A DNA stretch of 21,188 nucleotides from CAXTTV01 sp964247295 (lineage in GTDB: Bacteria > Chloroflexota > Ktedonobacteria > Ktedonobacterales > Ktedonobacteraceae): the NCBI GenBank assembly GCA_964247295.1, contig CAXTTV010000073.1, positions 1-21,188 of the forward strand. The letters run 5' to 3'. Below are positions 8,901 through 14,677 of this stretch, piece by piece; positions within the stretch are counted from its first letter, which is position 1, and the number at the start of each line of letters is the position of its first letter. Both the position numbers and the translations under genes were made by a program. Below the pieces are notes generated by a model. The model saw only the letters and a list, made by a program, of their open reading frames with translations. It was not told where the DNA came from and did no database searches.

Positions 8901-9040
8901 TAAGTATCTGCCGTCACGCTCTACAAATTTTAAGCTCGCGGGTAGCGCGTCCACTCCCAGATGAAGAAGCGTACAACATTGTTGGCATCCTGCGACAGGT
9001 AGATATTTTTGCCATCGAAGATAAGCGACGCAAGGCGTAA
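5927..9040 (+). CDS. levR: LevR-like sigma-54-dependent PTS-regulated transcriptional activator
   Basis: The 1037-aa protein has the full LevR/ManR order. HTH: about 1-75. Sigma-54 AAA+ domain: about 130-390, with Walker A GPSGVGKT (167-174), GAYTGA (221-226, the F-to-Y form of the sigma-54 contact loop) and Walker B VLFLDE (241-246). PRD1: about 487-590, with H522 and H529. EIIA-Man-like: about 596-715, with ATHGRG and H603. EIIB-like: about 755-850, with C761 in CLTGFGSA. PRD2: about 905-1030, with H936 and H960. PTS phosphorylation of the histidines and cysteine would tune its activity. It should open promoters held by sigma-54 RNA polymerase, and such a promoter lies 42 bases past its stop, ahead of PTS genes. 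The start is TTG 5927, with AGGAAGGAG 7 bases upstream; no better in-frame start is seen. Two Pro/Ser-rich linkers (about 76-125 and 725-755) are longer than usual. Confidence 0.93.
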   Translation: MLRKERVLEALRELCRERPTQSNVLRRSAGFSAKDVAEKVSIDRTNASRDLNLWYAEGQIERLAGRPVLFRIKENASLSASSVEKPPASTSRVSFGAALPRPVPPVSSSFHEERAKHQKVPSLSMQQGIVTRFETLIGSTEALKSVIQQAKAAMLYPPRGLHTLLQGPSGVGKTTLARLMHAFAVEQGALSEDAPFVSFNCADYAGNPQLLMAHLFGVVKGAYTGAEKDRVGLVEQAHRGVLFLDEVHRLPPEGQEMLFYLMDRELFRRMGEVEERKSSLLLLAATTEDPAVSLLPTFRRRIPMTILLPGLSERTIEERFELIRAFFTTECSSIGSSIQVAPHVLRAFLLYDSPGNVGQLRTDVQLSCARAYLEYRTSNLAEMHVHLGVVPDHVRQGLLRTPEMLRALDPVEHLLETAYVFTPTGFRLEPSLDSARDLYETISSDLLTFRQGGLPDSEISRLLHLDIQYYFQRFADEVSLRSDEPVLVDQDIAAVCAQVAQYAEEQLGRNLPGKFSLVLAMHLTSLMEHISLGRSFPAQETRSMRYTYPIEYEVARIVLSQLRSALDLALPESEVDVLTILLANAEVLLSTEQASVGIVVATHGRGVAAGLSELANTLVGVNTVRWIELSLEQSPDDLLTEVERVVSVVDQGGGVLLFVDFSSLLSLSDLLTRKLGERVRTIANVSAPLLIEAVRQARADRHQTLDQLVTSLIYFRMGEDKDLDDGLKGPTAGSPKPLAFPSPSPFPASPEPPTRIILSICLTGFGSALKIAELIEARLPGLYEQKVEILCMDVSISSKTEEEVQRMVDNRQVVAIIGTINPHISVYPFIPLTDFLFGDGLVRLRLLLGETLIDPAILNPSTEPIPALPSTVSSQRVITPSVSDPSFSESYMFAAVNTKQHIDAAHRDQLMQEIVHTLEQRMLFLNPSLVLPLILHTIELIEVEVGETFELDVLAGLMLHLACILERGVQQRGLLISENIRAQVEQLFARDLSICRHALQILSSRVARPLPDEEAYNIVGILRQVDIFAIEDKRRKA

Positions 9041-9053
9041 CGACACCCAAAAG

Positions 9054-9079
9054 TAGTGTGCTATTTGTGTAGCACACTA
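9054..9079. promoter_or_regulatory. 10-bp inverted repeat abutting the sigma-54 promoter
   Basis: TAGTGTGCTA (9054-9063) and TAGCACACTA (9070-9079) form a perfect palindrome with a 6-base spacer, ending two bases before the -24 element. There is no T run, so an intrinsic terminator for the regulator gene is unlikely. A regulator-binding site is more plausible, although it is closer than a normal activator enhancer (-80 to -200). Confidence 0.55.
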
Positions 9080-9081
9080 AA

Positions 9082-9097
9082 TGGCACAAGAGTTGCA
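9082..9097 (+). promoter_or_regulatory. Sigma-54 (-24/-12) promoter of the PTS operon
   Basis: TGGCACAAGAGTTGCA matches the sigma-54 consensus TGGCAC-N5-TTGCA, with GG (9083-9084) and GC (9095-9096) separated by exactly 10 bases. It lies between a LevR-type sigma-54 activator and the PTS genes. The predicted transcript start is about 9108, leaving a leader of about 90 bases if translation starts at 9201. Confidence 0.88.
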
Positions 9098-9200
9098 GCT
9101 ATATATATAGGTTCACTCTATTTCTACGAACGCCTGGGTGTCATTCAAAGCAATGGGGCCGAGAATATGGCATGCAGCGTTGAGCTTCCAACGGTGTAGG

Positions 9201-9515
9201 ATGATACGAATCATTATTGTGTGTAGTTGGGGTATGTCGACCAGCCTGCTGGTCGAGGGCATGCTTGCTGTTGCTGAAGAGCAGGAACAGAATGTCTCGG
9301 TAGAGGCGTTAAGCGCGGGCGAATATGCAGCCAGTATTGACCAGTGTGATCTAGTCTTGATTGCGCCGCAAATCCGTCACTTACGCAAAGGCATAGAAAA
9401 GCTTGCGACAGCCTCAGGTAAGCCAGTGGCATTGATCGAACCCTTTCACTACGCCACGATGGATGGGCGGGCGGTTTTAGATCAAGCTATTCAGATGCTT
9501 GTTAACCCGGCGTAA
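9201..9515 (+). CDS. PTS sugar transporter subunit IIB, lactose/cellobiose family
   Basis: From ATG 9201 the protein is 104 aa, the usual EIIB length. It has the P-loop VCSWGMSTSLLVEGM with the phospho-acceptor Cys8, then DLVLIAPQIRHL and GKPVALIEPFHYATMDG, as in CelA/Chb EIIB proteins. It accepts phosphate from EIIA and passes it to the sugar carried by EIIC. The frame is open upstream to GTG 9138 and ATG 9153, but those 21 extra residues have no homology-like pattern and no good ribosome site; the AGG just before 9201 is also weak, so the start is uncertain. It lies just behind the sigma-54 promoter and 67 bases before the EIIC gene. W in place of the common A after CS is a small oddity. 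Confidence 0.87.
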   Translation: MIRIIIVCSWGMSTSLLVEGMLAVAEEQEQNVSVEALSAGEYAASIDQCDLVLIAPQIRHLRKGIEKLATASGKPVALIEPFHYATMDGRAVLDQAIQMLVNPA

Positions 9516-9582
9516 TTAGTAAACAATGTAGTTACCGATTTGGCACGCATATTTGATACCTCTGGAGAGGAAGGACTGCAAC

Positions 9583-10908
9583 GTGAGCAGTTTCATTGAG
9601 CGCAGTAGCGATTGGTTTGAGCGGTATCTTGTACCGCCTCTGGGAACCCTTGCGAGTAGTATCTACCTGCAAGCAGTTCGTGATGCGTTTGTCATTTTCA
9701 CGTTGCCCCTGATCATCGCCGGTAGTCTTTTCCTGGTGTTGGCGAACCCACCGATTGCCGCGCTGGATGTCTGGTTAAAGCCATATCAAGCGGCTCTGGC
9801 AGTCCCTTTTCAGCTTTCTTTTGGCTTAATGGCCTTGTTTCTAACTTTTGGTGTTGCGTATAGTCTGGCGCAATATCGGCGTACAGAGCCAGTGCAGCCG
9901 GGAATTGTCGCGATGGTCTTATTCCTTGTAGCGAGCATGCCAGTCATGGATCTTAATAATCTGCGATTGGGTGATGTTCTCCCATATCTGGGAGGGCAAG
10001 GATTGCTGGTCGCGATTTTGTTAGGCATCCTGACCACCGAGGTTATGCGCTGGTTTCGCAGTTCGCGCCTGACGATTCAACTCCCAAAATCGGTACCACC
10101 AAATGTGAAACGAGCATTTGAAGCCCTGATTCCGACCTTTCTTTTACTTACGGCGGTCTGGTTGCTGGAATGGTTTTGTAGCTCGCACATCACAGTCATC
10201 AACGGCCATAGTTATCAGATGACAATCCCAATGTTCATCATGCGAATTTTTCAACCTCTGGTAGTGGTACAGGATAGTTATCCGGCGGCGGTGCTGGAGA
10301 TTGTCTTAATGATGCTGTTATGGTCGGTTGGGATTCATGGGATGAATATTGTGCTGGCGATTGCATCGCCATTCTGGTTTACCACATTAGCGGCCAATGC
10401 CAGTGGTGGTCATGGTATTGTCACGGAGCCCTTCTTTCATATTTTCGCGCATCTTGGAGGCTCTGGTGCGACACTGCCTCTGGTTCTCTATATGTTGCGG
10501 TCCCGATCGTCGCAGTTACGCACAGTCGGGAAGGTAGCTCTAGGCCCGGCCATTTTCAACATTAATGAGCCGGTCACATTTGGAGTACCCATGGTGCTCA
10601 ATCCCATCATGATGATCCCGTTTATCCTTGTGCCTGTGATTATTGTGACGATTAATTATATTAGCTTTTCTTCTGGTCTGGTTCATGTTCCGGTCGTACT
10701 TCAGCCTTTTACCGTCCCTATTGGGATCAGTGGGTTTGTCGCGACCGGGGGGGATCTGCGGGGGGGCCTGTTACAGTTTTTTGATCTCCTGATCTCCGCT
10801 GTGCTCTATTATCCTTTTTTCAGGGTTTGGGAGCGTACGCTGGTTGAACGCGAGCAGGCAGAAGCGCCGCAGGAGGTCCGGCCACAGATGCTGATTGGTA
10901 GAGGATAA
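9583..10908 (+). CDS. PTS sugar transporter subunit IIC, lactose/cellobiose family
   Basis: The 441-aa polytopic membrane permease starts at GTG 9583, with GAGAGGAAGGA at 9565-9575. The frame is open back to TTG 9553, but that lacks a ribosome site. Family marks are LPKSVPPNVKRAFEALIP after the first helix bundle, LLWSVGIHGMN, HLGGSGATLPL, and NEPVTFGVPMVLNPIMMIPF, which carries the sugar-binding and transport residues of the Lac/Cel EIIC fold. About ten membrane segments are visible. It would import a beta-glucoside, chitobiose-like or other disaccharide and phosphorylate it with EIIB; the actual sugar is not readable from sequence. No EIIA or glycosidase gene follows, which is unusual because these normally sit in the same operon. 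Confidence 0.92.
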   Translation: MSSFIERSSDWFERYLVPPLGTLASSIYLQAVRDAFVIFTLPLIIAGSLFLVLANPPIAALDVWLKPYQAALAVPFQLSFGLMALFLTFGVAYSLAQYRRTEPVQPGIVAMVLFLVASMPVMDLNNLRLGDVLPYLGGQGLLVAILLGILTTEVMRWFRSSRLTIQLPKSVPPNVKRAFEALIPTFLLLTAVWLLEWFCSSHITVINGHSYQMTIPMFIMRIFQPLVVVQDSYPAAVLEIVLMMLLWSVGIHGMNIVLAIASPFWFTTLAANASGGHGIVTEPFFHIFAHLGGSGATLPLVLYMLRSRSSQLRTVGKVALGPAIFNINEPVTFGVPMVLNPIMMIPFILVPVIIVTINYISFSSGLVHVPVVLQPFTVPIGISGFVATGGDLRGGLLQFFDLLISAVLYYPFFRVWERTLVEREQAEAPQEVRPQMLIGRG

Positions 10909-10921
10909 CTCCTGAATTTGT

Positions 10922-10970
10922 GGGAACCTGGAATGTTCCCGAAAGGGGGTGGTTTCTAATTTAGAAACCA
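10922..10970 (+). terminator. Two consecutive hairpins after the EIIC gene
   Basis: GGGAAC/GTTCCC (10922-10927 with 10935-10940) is followed by the 9-bp stem TGGTTTCTA/TAGAAACCA (10950-10958 with 10962-10970, 3-base loop). A T-rich but interrupted tract follows. It probably acts as a partial terminator separating the PTS genes from the ABC importer. Confidence 0.55.
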
Positions 10971-11083
10971 GAAGCTTGTTTTACTTTATTCTTCAGGTTA
11001 GTCTTGCGATTTTATCACGTTGATGTTTGTCATGTAATAACGCCTTCAATGTTGGCAGGCGTAAATGGAAGGACAACCCATAT

Positions 11084-12238
11084 ATGAGACTTTTATTTGG
11101 GAAACAGCGCACATCATTCACAATTGTTATGGCGCTTGTCATTCTTGCGATGGTTTTGACCGCTTGTGGTAGCAGTGGTAGCTCAACCACTAGTGGTGGT
11201 AGTAGTAGTGGGAGTAGCAGTAGTGGGAGCAGTGCCTCTACTGCCGGGGGAAAAGGTTGTAAGAATGTAGCGGTTCTGTTGCCCGAAACCGCGACCTCAG
11301 CTCGTTGGGACAGCAAAGATCGCCCGCTACTGGAGCAATCCATTAAGCAGCAGCTTCCGGGTGCGACAGTGAGTGTCGTCAACGCCGAGGGAAATGCCGC
11401 CACGCAGCAGAGCCAGGCTGAGCAGGCTCTGACAAAGGGTGCCTGTATTCTAGTTGTCGCCGCCAATGACAGCCAGGCTGCTTCCGCCATTGTTCAGAAG
11501 GCCAAGCAAAGCAACGTCCCGGTGGTTGCCTACGACCGTCTGATCCAAAGCAAAGATCTTGCCTACTACGTTTCTTTTGACAATGTGCGTGTAGGTGAGC
11601 TTCAAGGCCAGTACATTGTGGATCATCATAAGAAGGGCGATAGCATCTCCCTGATTAACGGTGCCCAGACCGACAACAACGCGCTGCTTTTCAATCAGGG
11701 TGTGATGAACAAAATCAAACCCCTGATCGACAGTGGTGATTTGAAAAAGGTGTACGATACCTATACTCCTAACTGGGACAACGCGACTGCTCAGACCGAG
11801 ATGGAGGCGGCGCTAACCAAGAACGGTAACAACATCCAGATCGCCTATGTTGCCAACGATGGTATGGCGACCACCGTTATTGCGGCTTTAAAGAACCAGA
11901 AGCTGAATGGTAAAGTGCTGGTAACAGGCCAGGATGCCACCGTTGCTGGTATTCAGAACATTCTGACTGGTGATCAGTCGATGACCGTGTACAAAGCGAT
12001 CTCGAAAGAGGCCGATGGCGCGGCCAAGCTTGTTGCCGCGATCAGCAATGGTCAGGACACCAAGAGCTTGATCAACGGTCAGGTGAAAACCTCTGACGGC
12101 ACACAGATCCAGTCAGTGCTGGAGCAGCCTGTGGCAGTCGATAAGGCGAATGTTGCAAGCACAGTTATCGCGGATAATTTTGTGAGCAAGAGCGAGGTTT
12201 GTAAAGGCTTGCCGGCTGGTGCTGGCGGCGTCTGCTAA
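11084..12238 (+). CDS. xylF: XylF-type sugar ABC transporter substrate-binding lipoprotein
   Basis: From ATG 11084 (ribosome site GGAAGGA 11067-11073) the protein is 384 aa. It has a lipoprotein signal (hydrophobic 12-25, lipobox LTAC, Cys28) and a long Gly/Ser/Thr linker (29-60) typical of lipoproteins that cross a thick wall. The mature part is a type-I periplasmic-binding fold (Peripla_BP_4) with VAYDRLI and YYVSFDNVRVGELQG, the D-xylose-binding-protein pattern, followed by YVANDGMATTVIAALK and VTGQDATVAGIQNILTGDQSMTVYK. It captures a pentose or related sugar and delivers it to the permease. The frame is open up to TTG 11027, but that start would precede the signal peptide. It is the first gene of an FGH operon. 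Xylose is the best guess for the ligand. Confidence 0.88.
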   Translation: MRLLFGKQRTSFTIVMALVILAMVLTACGSSGSSTTSGGSSSGSSSSGSSASTAGGKGCKNVAVLLPETATSARWDSKDRPLLEQSIKQQLPGATVSVVNAEGNAATQQSQAEQALTKGACILVVAANDSQAASAIVQKAKQSNVPVVAYDRLIQSKDLAYYVSFDNVRVGELQGQYIVDHHKKGDSISLINGAQTDNNALLFNQGVMNKIKPLIDSGDLKKVYDTYTPNWDNATAQTEMEAALTKNGNNIQIAYVANDGMATTVIAALKNQKLNGKVLVTGQDATVAGIQNILTGDQSMTVYKAISKEADGAAKLVAAISNGQDTKSLINGQVKTSDGTQIQSVLEQPVAVDKANVASTVIADNFVSKSEVCKGLPAGAGGVC

Positions 12239-12264
12239 GCTTGATGCGTGTGTAATAGTGCTCA

Positions 12265-12294
12265 CGTAAGGCGGGACTCCGGTCCTGCTTTACG
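12265..12294 (+). promoter_or_regulatory. Intercistronic stem-loop with UCCG tetraloop between xylF and the ATPase gene
   Basis: A 13-bp stem (12265-12277 with 12282-12294, two G-U pairs) is closed by C(UCCG)G, a UNCG-type stable tetraloop. There is no T run, so it is not a normal terminator. Its place between the binding-protein gene and the ATPase gene fits a processing or 3'-protection element that raises binding-protein mRNA over the other subunits. Confidence 0.65.
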
Positions 12295-12322
12295 CGGGCT
12301 TTGATCTTTGGAGATGACCAAG

Positions 12323-13153
12323 ATGGTCCAAAATGTACCGTTTTCTCGGACTGGTGAGCCGCGCCTCCGTTTGAGAGGCATCAGTAAAAACTATGGTGCT
12401 GTTCGGGCACTTTCTGATGTGGATCTTGATGTGTATGATGGCGAGGTTATTGGTCTGGTGGGTGATAATGGTGCCGGGAAATCAACGCTGATTAAAACAA
12501 TCGCGGGAGTCGGTCCCTCCGATGCCGGTCAGTTTACTGTGAGTGGCGAGAACGTTGTGATTAATAGCCCTCAGGTAGCTACAAAGCTTGGGATTGAAAC
12601 AGTTTACCAAGATCTGGCGCTTTGCGATAATCTTGATATCGTCTCAAATCTTTTCCTCGGTCACGAAGAGCGCTATAATCTGATTCCTTTTCTGGTCCGG
12701 CCACTCTCAGAGATTGAGATGGAGCGCCGCACTATCGATGTATTGCGCACTTTAGATGTGAAGGTCCCCTCCGTTCGTGCCACAGTCTCCGCTCTCTCTG
12801 GTGGTCAGCGTCAGTCGATCGCCGTTGCAAAGACGATTCTCCGCAAAGCGAAAGTTGTGCTCCTGGATGAGCCAACCGCTGCCTTGGGCGTGGCCCAGAC
12901 CCGTCAGGTGTTGAATTTGATCCGTCGTCTCCGAGAGCAGGGGCTGGCTGTGATCGTCATTTCGCACAATCTGGCTGACGTTTTTGAAGTTGTGGATCGC
13001 GTCGTTGTTTTGCGCCTGGGTAAGCTGGCCGGTGCTTTTGATGTCAAAACTGCTACACAGGAGCAGATAGTTGCGGCGATTACCGGTGCCGAGTTTAAGG
13101 CGGTTCTTCCCAGCATTTCCGATGGGAATGCAAATGTACCAGGAGGAAAATAA
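12323..13153 (+). CDS. xylG: Sugar ABC transporter ATP-binding protein (single-domain XylG-like)
   Basis: The 276-aa protein carries one complete ABC domain: Walker A GDNGAGKS (47-54), Q-loop Q96, signature LSGGQRQ (158-164), Walker B VVLLDEP (178-184) and H-loop His215. It hydrolyses ATP to drive the XylH-like permease. ATG 12323 is preferred because GGAG (12310-12313) is 9 bases upstream; TTG 12308 and ATG 12314 are in frame but too near that site. Classical proteobacterial XylG/RbsA has two fused ABC domains of about 500 aa, while this one is half that size, as in FrcA-like and many monoderm carbohydrate importers, and presumably works as a homodimer. It is 7 bases from the permease gene. 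Confidence 0.9.
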   Translation: MVQNVPFSRTGEPRLRLRGISKNYGAVRALSDVDLDVYDGEVIGLVGDNGAGKSTLIKTIAGVGPSDAGQFTVSGENVVINSPQVATKLGIETVYQDLALCDNLDIVSNLFLGHEERYNLIPFLVRPLSEIEMERRTIDVLRTLDVKVPSVRATVSALSGGQRQSIAVAKTILRKAKVVLLDEPTAALGVAQTRQVLNLIRRLREQGLAVIVISHNLADVFEVVDRVVVLRLGKLAGAFDVKTATQEQIVAAITGAEFKAVLPSISDGNANVPGGK

Positions 13154-13159
13154 AAAACG

Positions 13160-14410
13160 ATGAGCGATACTATTAGCCCTAAAGCACCTGAAGAGAATAA
13201 GCAAGAGCAATCCTATGTAGAGATCCCGTCTACGATGCCCAAGAAATCCCTGGCCAGCCTGTTGCGCACAGACCTAGGATTTCTGCCTGTCCTGTTAACT
13301 TTAATCATTATCTCTGTCTTTTTCCAGATCGCCTCTCAAGTAACTATTGGTCAGGGGCTTTTCCTGACGCCTCGTAACGTTACGAATCTCATGCTGCAAA
13401 TTGCCACGATTGGTACTGTCAGCCTGGGAGCGGTTCTGGTCTTGCTGTTGGGTGAGATTGATCTCTCACTGGCCGCAGTTAGTTCTCTTTGTGCCGTTGT
13501 CATGGGTGTATTCTCTGAGCGATTGGGGCTGTCAGCTCCTTTTGCTATCCTGGCGGGCATTTTAATGGGGGCCCTGGTCGGTTTTATCAACGGTGTATTT
13601 ATCGCGGTTCTGCGTGTTCCCTCATTTATCGTGACTCTGGCGGCCTCGATCGGCTACAGTGGTCTGCTGTTATTCCTGCTATCGGGCCAGAGCACGCTGC
13701 CGATCCGTAGTGAGACCATTACAGCCATCTCAAATAACTACCTGCCCGATATTATTGGGACGGGGTTGCCAGTCCTGGTGGTGATTGGGTTTGTAGCCTT
13801 AACCCTCTGGACCGAGATGCGGAGGCGGCGAGCCGGTCTGCGACCGACGCCGAATTCGCGTCTCGGCCTGAAACTTGGCCTGGTTGTGGTGCTTCCCATT
13901 CTGGTATTGACGCTCTTTAATTCTTACCTGGGAGTTCCCTCTTCTATGGCAATTCTTGTTGCTTTACTGGTGGTACTCTGGCTTGTTTTGACAAAAACCG
14001 CCTTTGGGCGTCACGTATACGCTGTGGGTGGGAATGCGGAGGCCGCGCGTCGCGCCGGTATCAATGTCACTGGTATTAAGCTGGCGGTCTTTACACTGGC
14101 CTCGACGCTGGCCGCGATTGGTGGTATCCTTGAGGCCTCCCGTGAGCTCTCCGTCGCCAGTCAGGTGAACCCCACCTTGCTGCTTAACTCAATCGCGGCG
14201 GCTGTTATCGGTGGTGTCAGCCTCTTTGGTGGTCAGGGATCTGTCTGGGCTATTGTGCTGGGTGCCCTGATTATCGGAAGCTTGCAGAATGGCTTGGATC
14301 TCCTGGGAAAAGGTACCGATGTTAAACAGATGATTCAAGGTATTGTGCTGTTGGTTGCCGTAACGGTAGACGCCTTTGTGCGACGCACTCAGGCGCGTAC
14401 TGGCCGCTAG
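13160..14410 (+). CDS. xylH: XylH-type sugar ABC transporter permease
   Basis: The 416-aa membrane protein of the BPD_transp_2 family has a cytoplasmic N-tail of about 35 residues and about ten membrane segments. Family marks are LGEIDLSL (97-104), FINGVFIAVLRVPSFIVTLA (142-161), GRHVYAVGGNAEAARRAG (283-300) and the coupling region AAVIGGVSLFGGQGS (347-361). A basic hydrophilic loop (WTEMRRRRAGLRPTPNSR, about 217-234) interrupts the helices, as in XylH. It forms the sugar channel with the preceding ATPase and xylF lipoprotein. ATG 13160 has AGGAGG at 13141-13146, within the end of the ATPase gene. A strong terminator follows, so the operon ends here without xylA/xylB. Confidence 0.92.
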   Translation: MSDTISPKAPEENKQEQSYVEIPSTMPKKSLASLLRTDLGFLPVLLTLIIISVFFQIASQVTIGQGLFLTPRNVTNLMLQIATIGTVSLGAVLVLLLGEIDLSLAAVSSLCAVVMGVFSERLGLSAPFAILAGILMGALVGFINGVFIAVLRVPSFIVTLAASIGYSGLLLFLLSGQSTLPIRSETITAISNNYLPDIIGTGLPVLVVIGFVALTLWTEMRRRRAGLRPTPNSRLGLKLGLVVVLPILVLTLFNSYLGVPSSMAILVALLVVLWLVLTKTAFGRHVYAVGGNAEAARRAGINVTGIKLAVFTLASTLAAIGGILEASRELSVASQVNPTLLLNSIAAAVIGGVSLFGGQGSVWAIVLGALIIGSLQNGLDLLGKGTDVKQMIQGIVLLVAVTVDAFVRRTQARTGR

Positions 14411-14428
14411 TCCTAGACAATTCACAGT

Positions 14429-14471
14429 CCTGCCCGGTTGCACTTTGTGCAGCCAATGGCAGGCTTTTTTT
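14429..14471 (+). terminator. Rho-independent terminator of the xylFGH-like operon
   Basis: The outer stem CCTGCC/GGCAGG (14429-14434 with 14458-14463) and inner 8-bp stem (14436-14443 with 14447-14454, one G-U pair), loop TTT, are followed by C and seven T (14465-14471). Confidence 0.93.
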
Positions 14472-14548
14472 ATTTGTTCGCGAACTCAGATAGGCATAGT
14501 GTGCGTATAGGATTTTGTGATAGATGCTGGACCAGTGGTGCAATAAAG

Positions 14549-14589
14549 AGTACACTTCAAGAGAGGCAAAGTGATCAGTAAAGTGTACT
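14549..14589. promoter_or_regulatory. Inverted repeat upstream of the membrane HTH gene
   Basis: AGTACACTT (14549-14557) and AAGTGTACT (14581-14589) form a perfect 9-bp inverted pair with a 23-base spacer. A partial copy, AAAGTGATC, lies inside the spacer at about 14569-14576. They could be paired operator half-sites for the gene at 14678, whose product has an HTH. No convincing sigma-70 promoter was found in 14472-14677. Confidence 0.35.
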
Positions 14590-14677
14590 GGTTCTGTACG
14601 TAAGCGGTCGGCTGTCCATTTGGCAAGTGTATGTTTGTATCTGCTCAGGCCCGGATCGTAAGGAGGCGCATTCTACC

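Noticed and set aside
9054..9079. Intrinsic terminator of the LevR-like gene
   Set aside because: The palindrome is followed by AATGG rather than a T tract.
9138..9200. Longer EIIB with GTG 9138 or ATG 9153 start
   Set aside because: The extra N-terminal residues precede the conserved MIRIIIVCS start of the EIIB fold and have no ribosome site, although the start at 9201 is not strong either.
9541..9556. A second TGGCAC-containing, sigma-54-like sequence before the EIIC gene
   Set aside because: The bases 10 after GG are TG, not GC, and the TTGC box is missing; the EIIB stop is only 26 bases upstream.
11041..11083. Sigma-54 promoter before xylF (TGGCAGG at about 11053)
   Set aside because: No GC lies 10 bases after the GG, and the TTGC box is absent.
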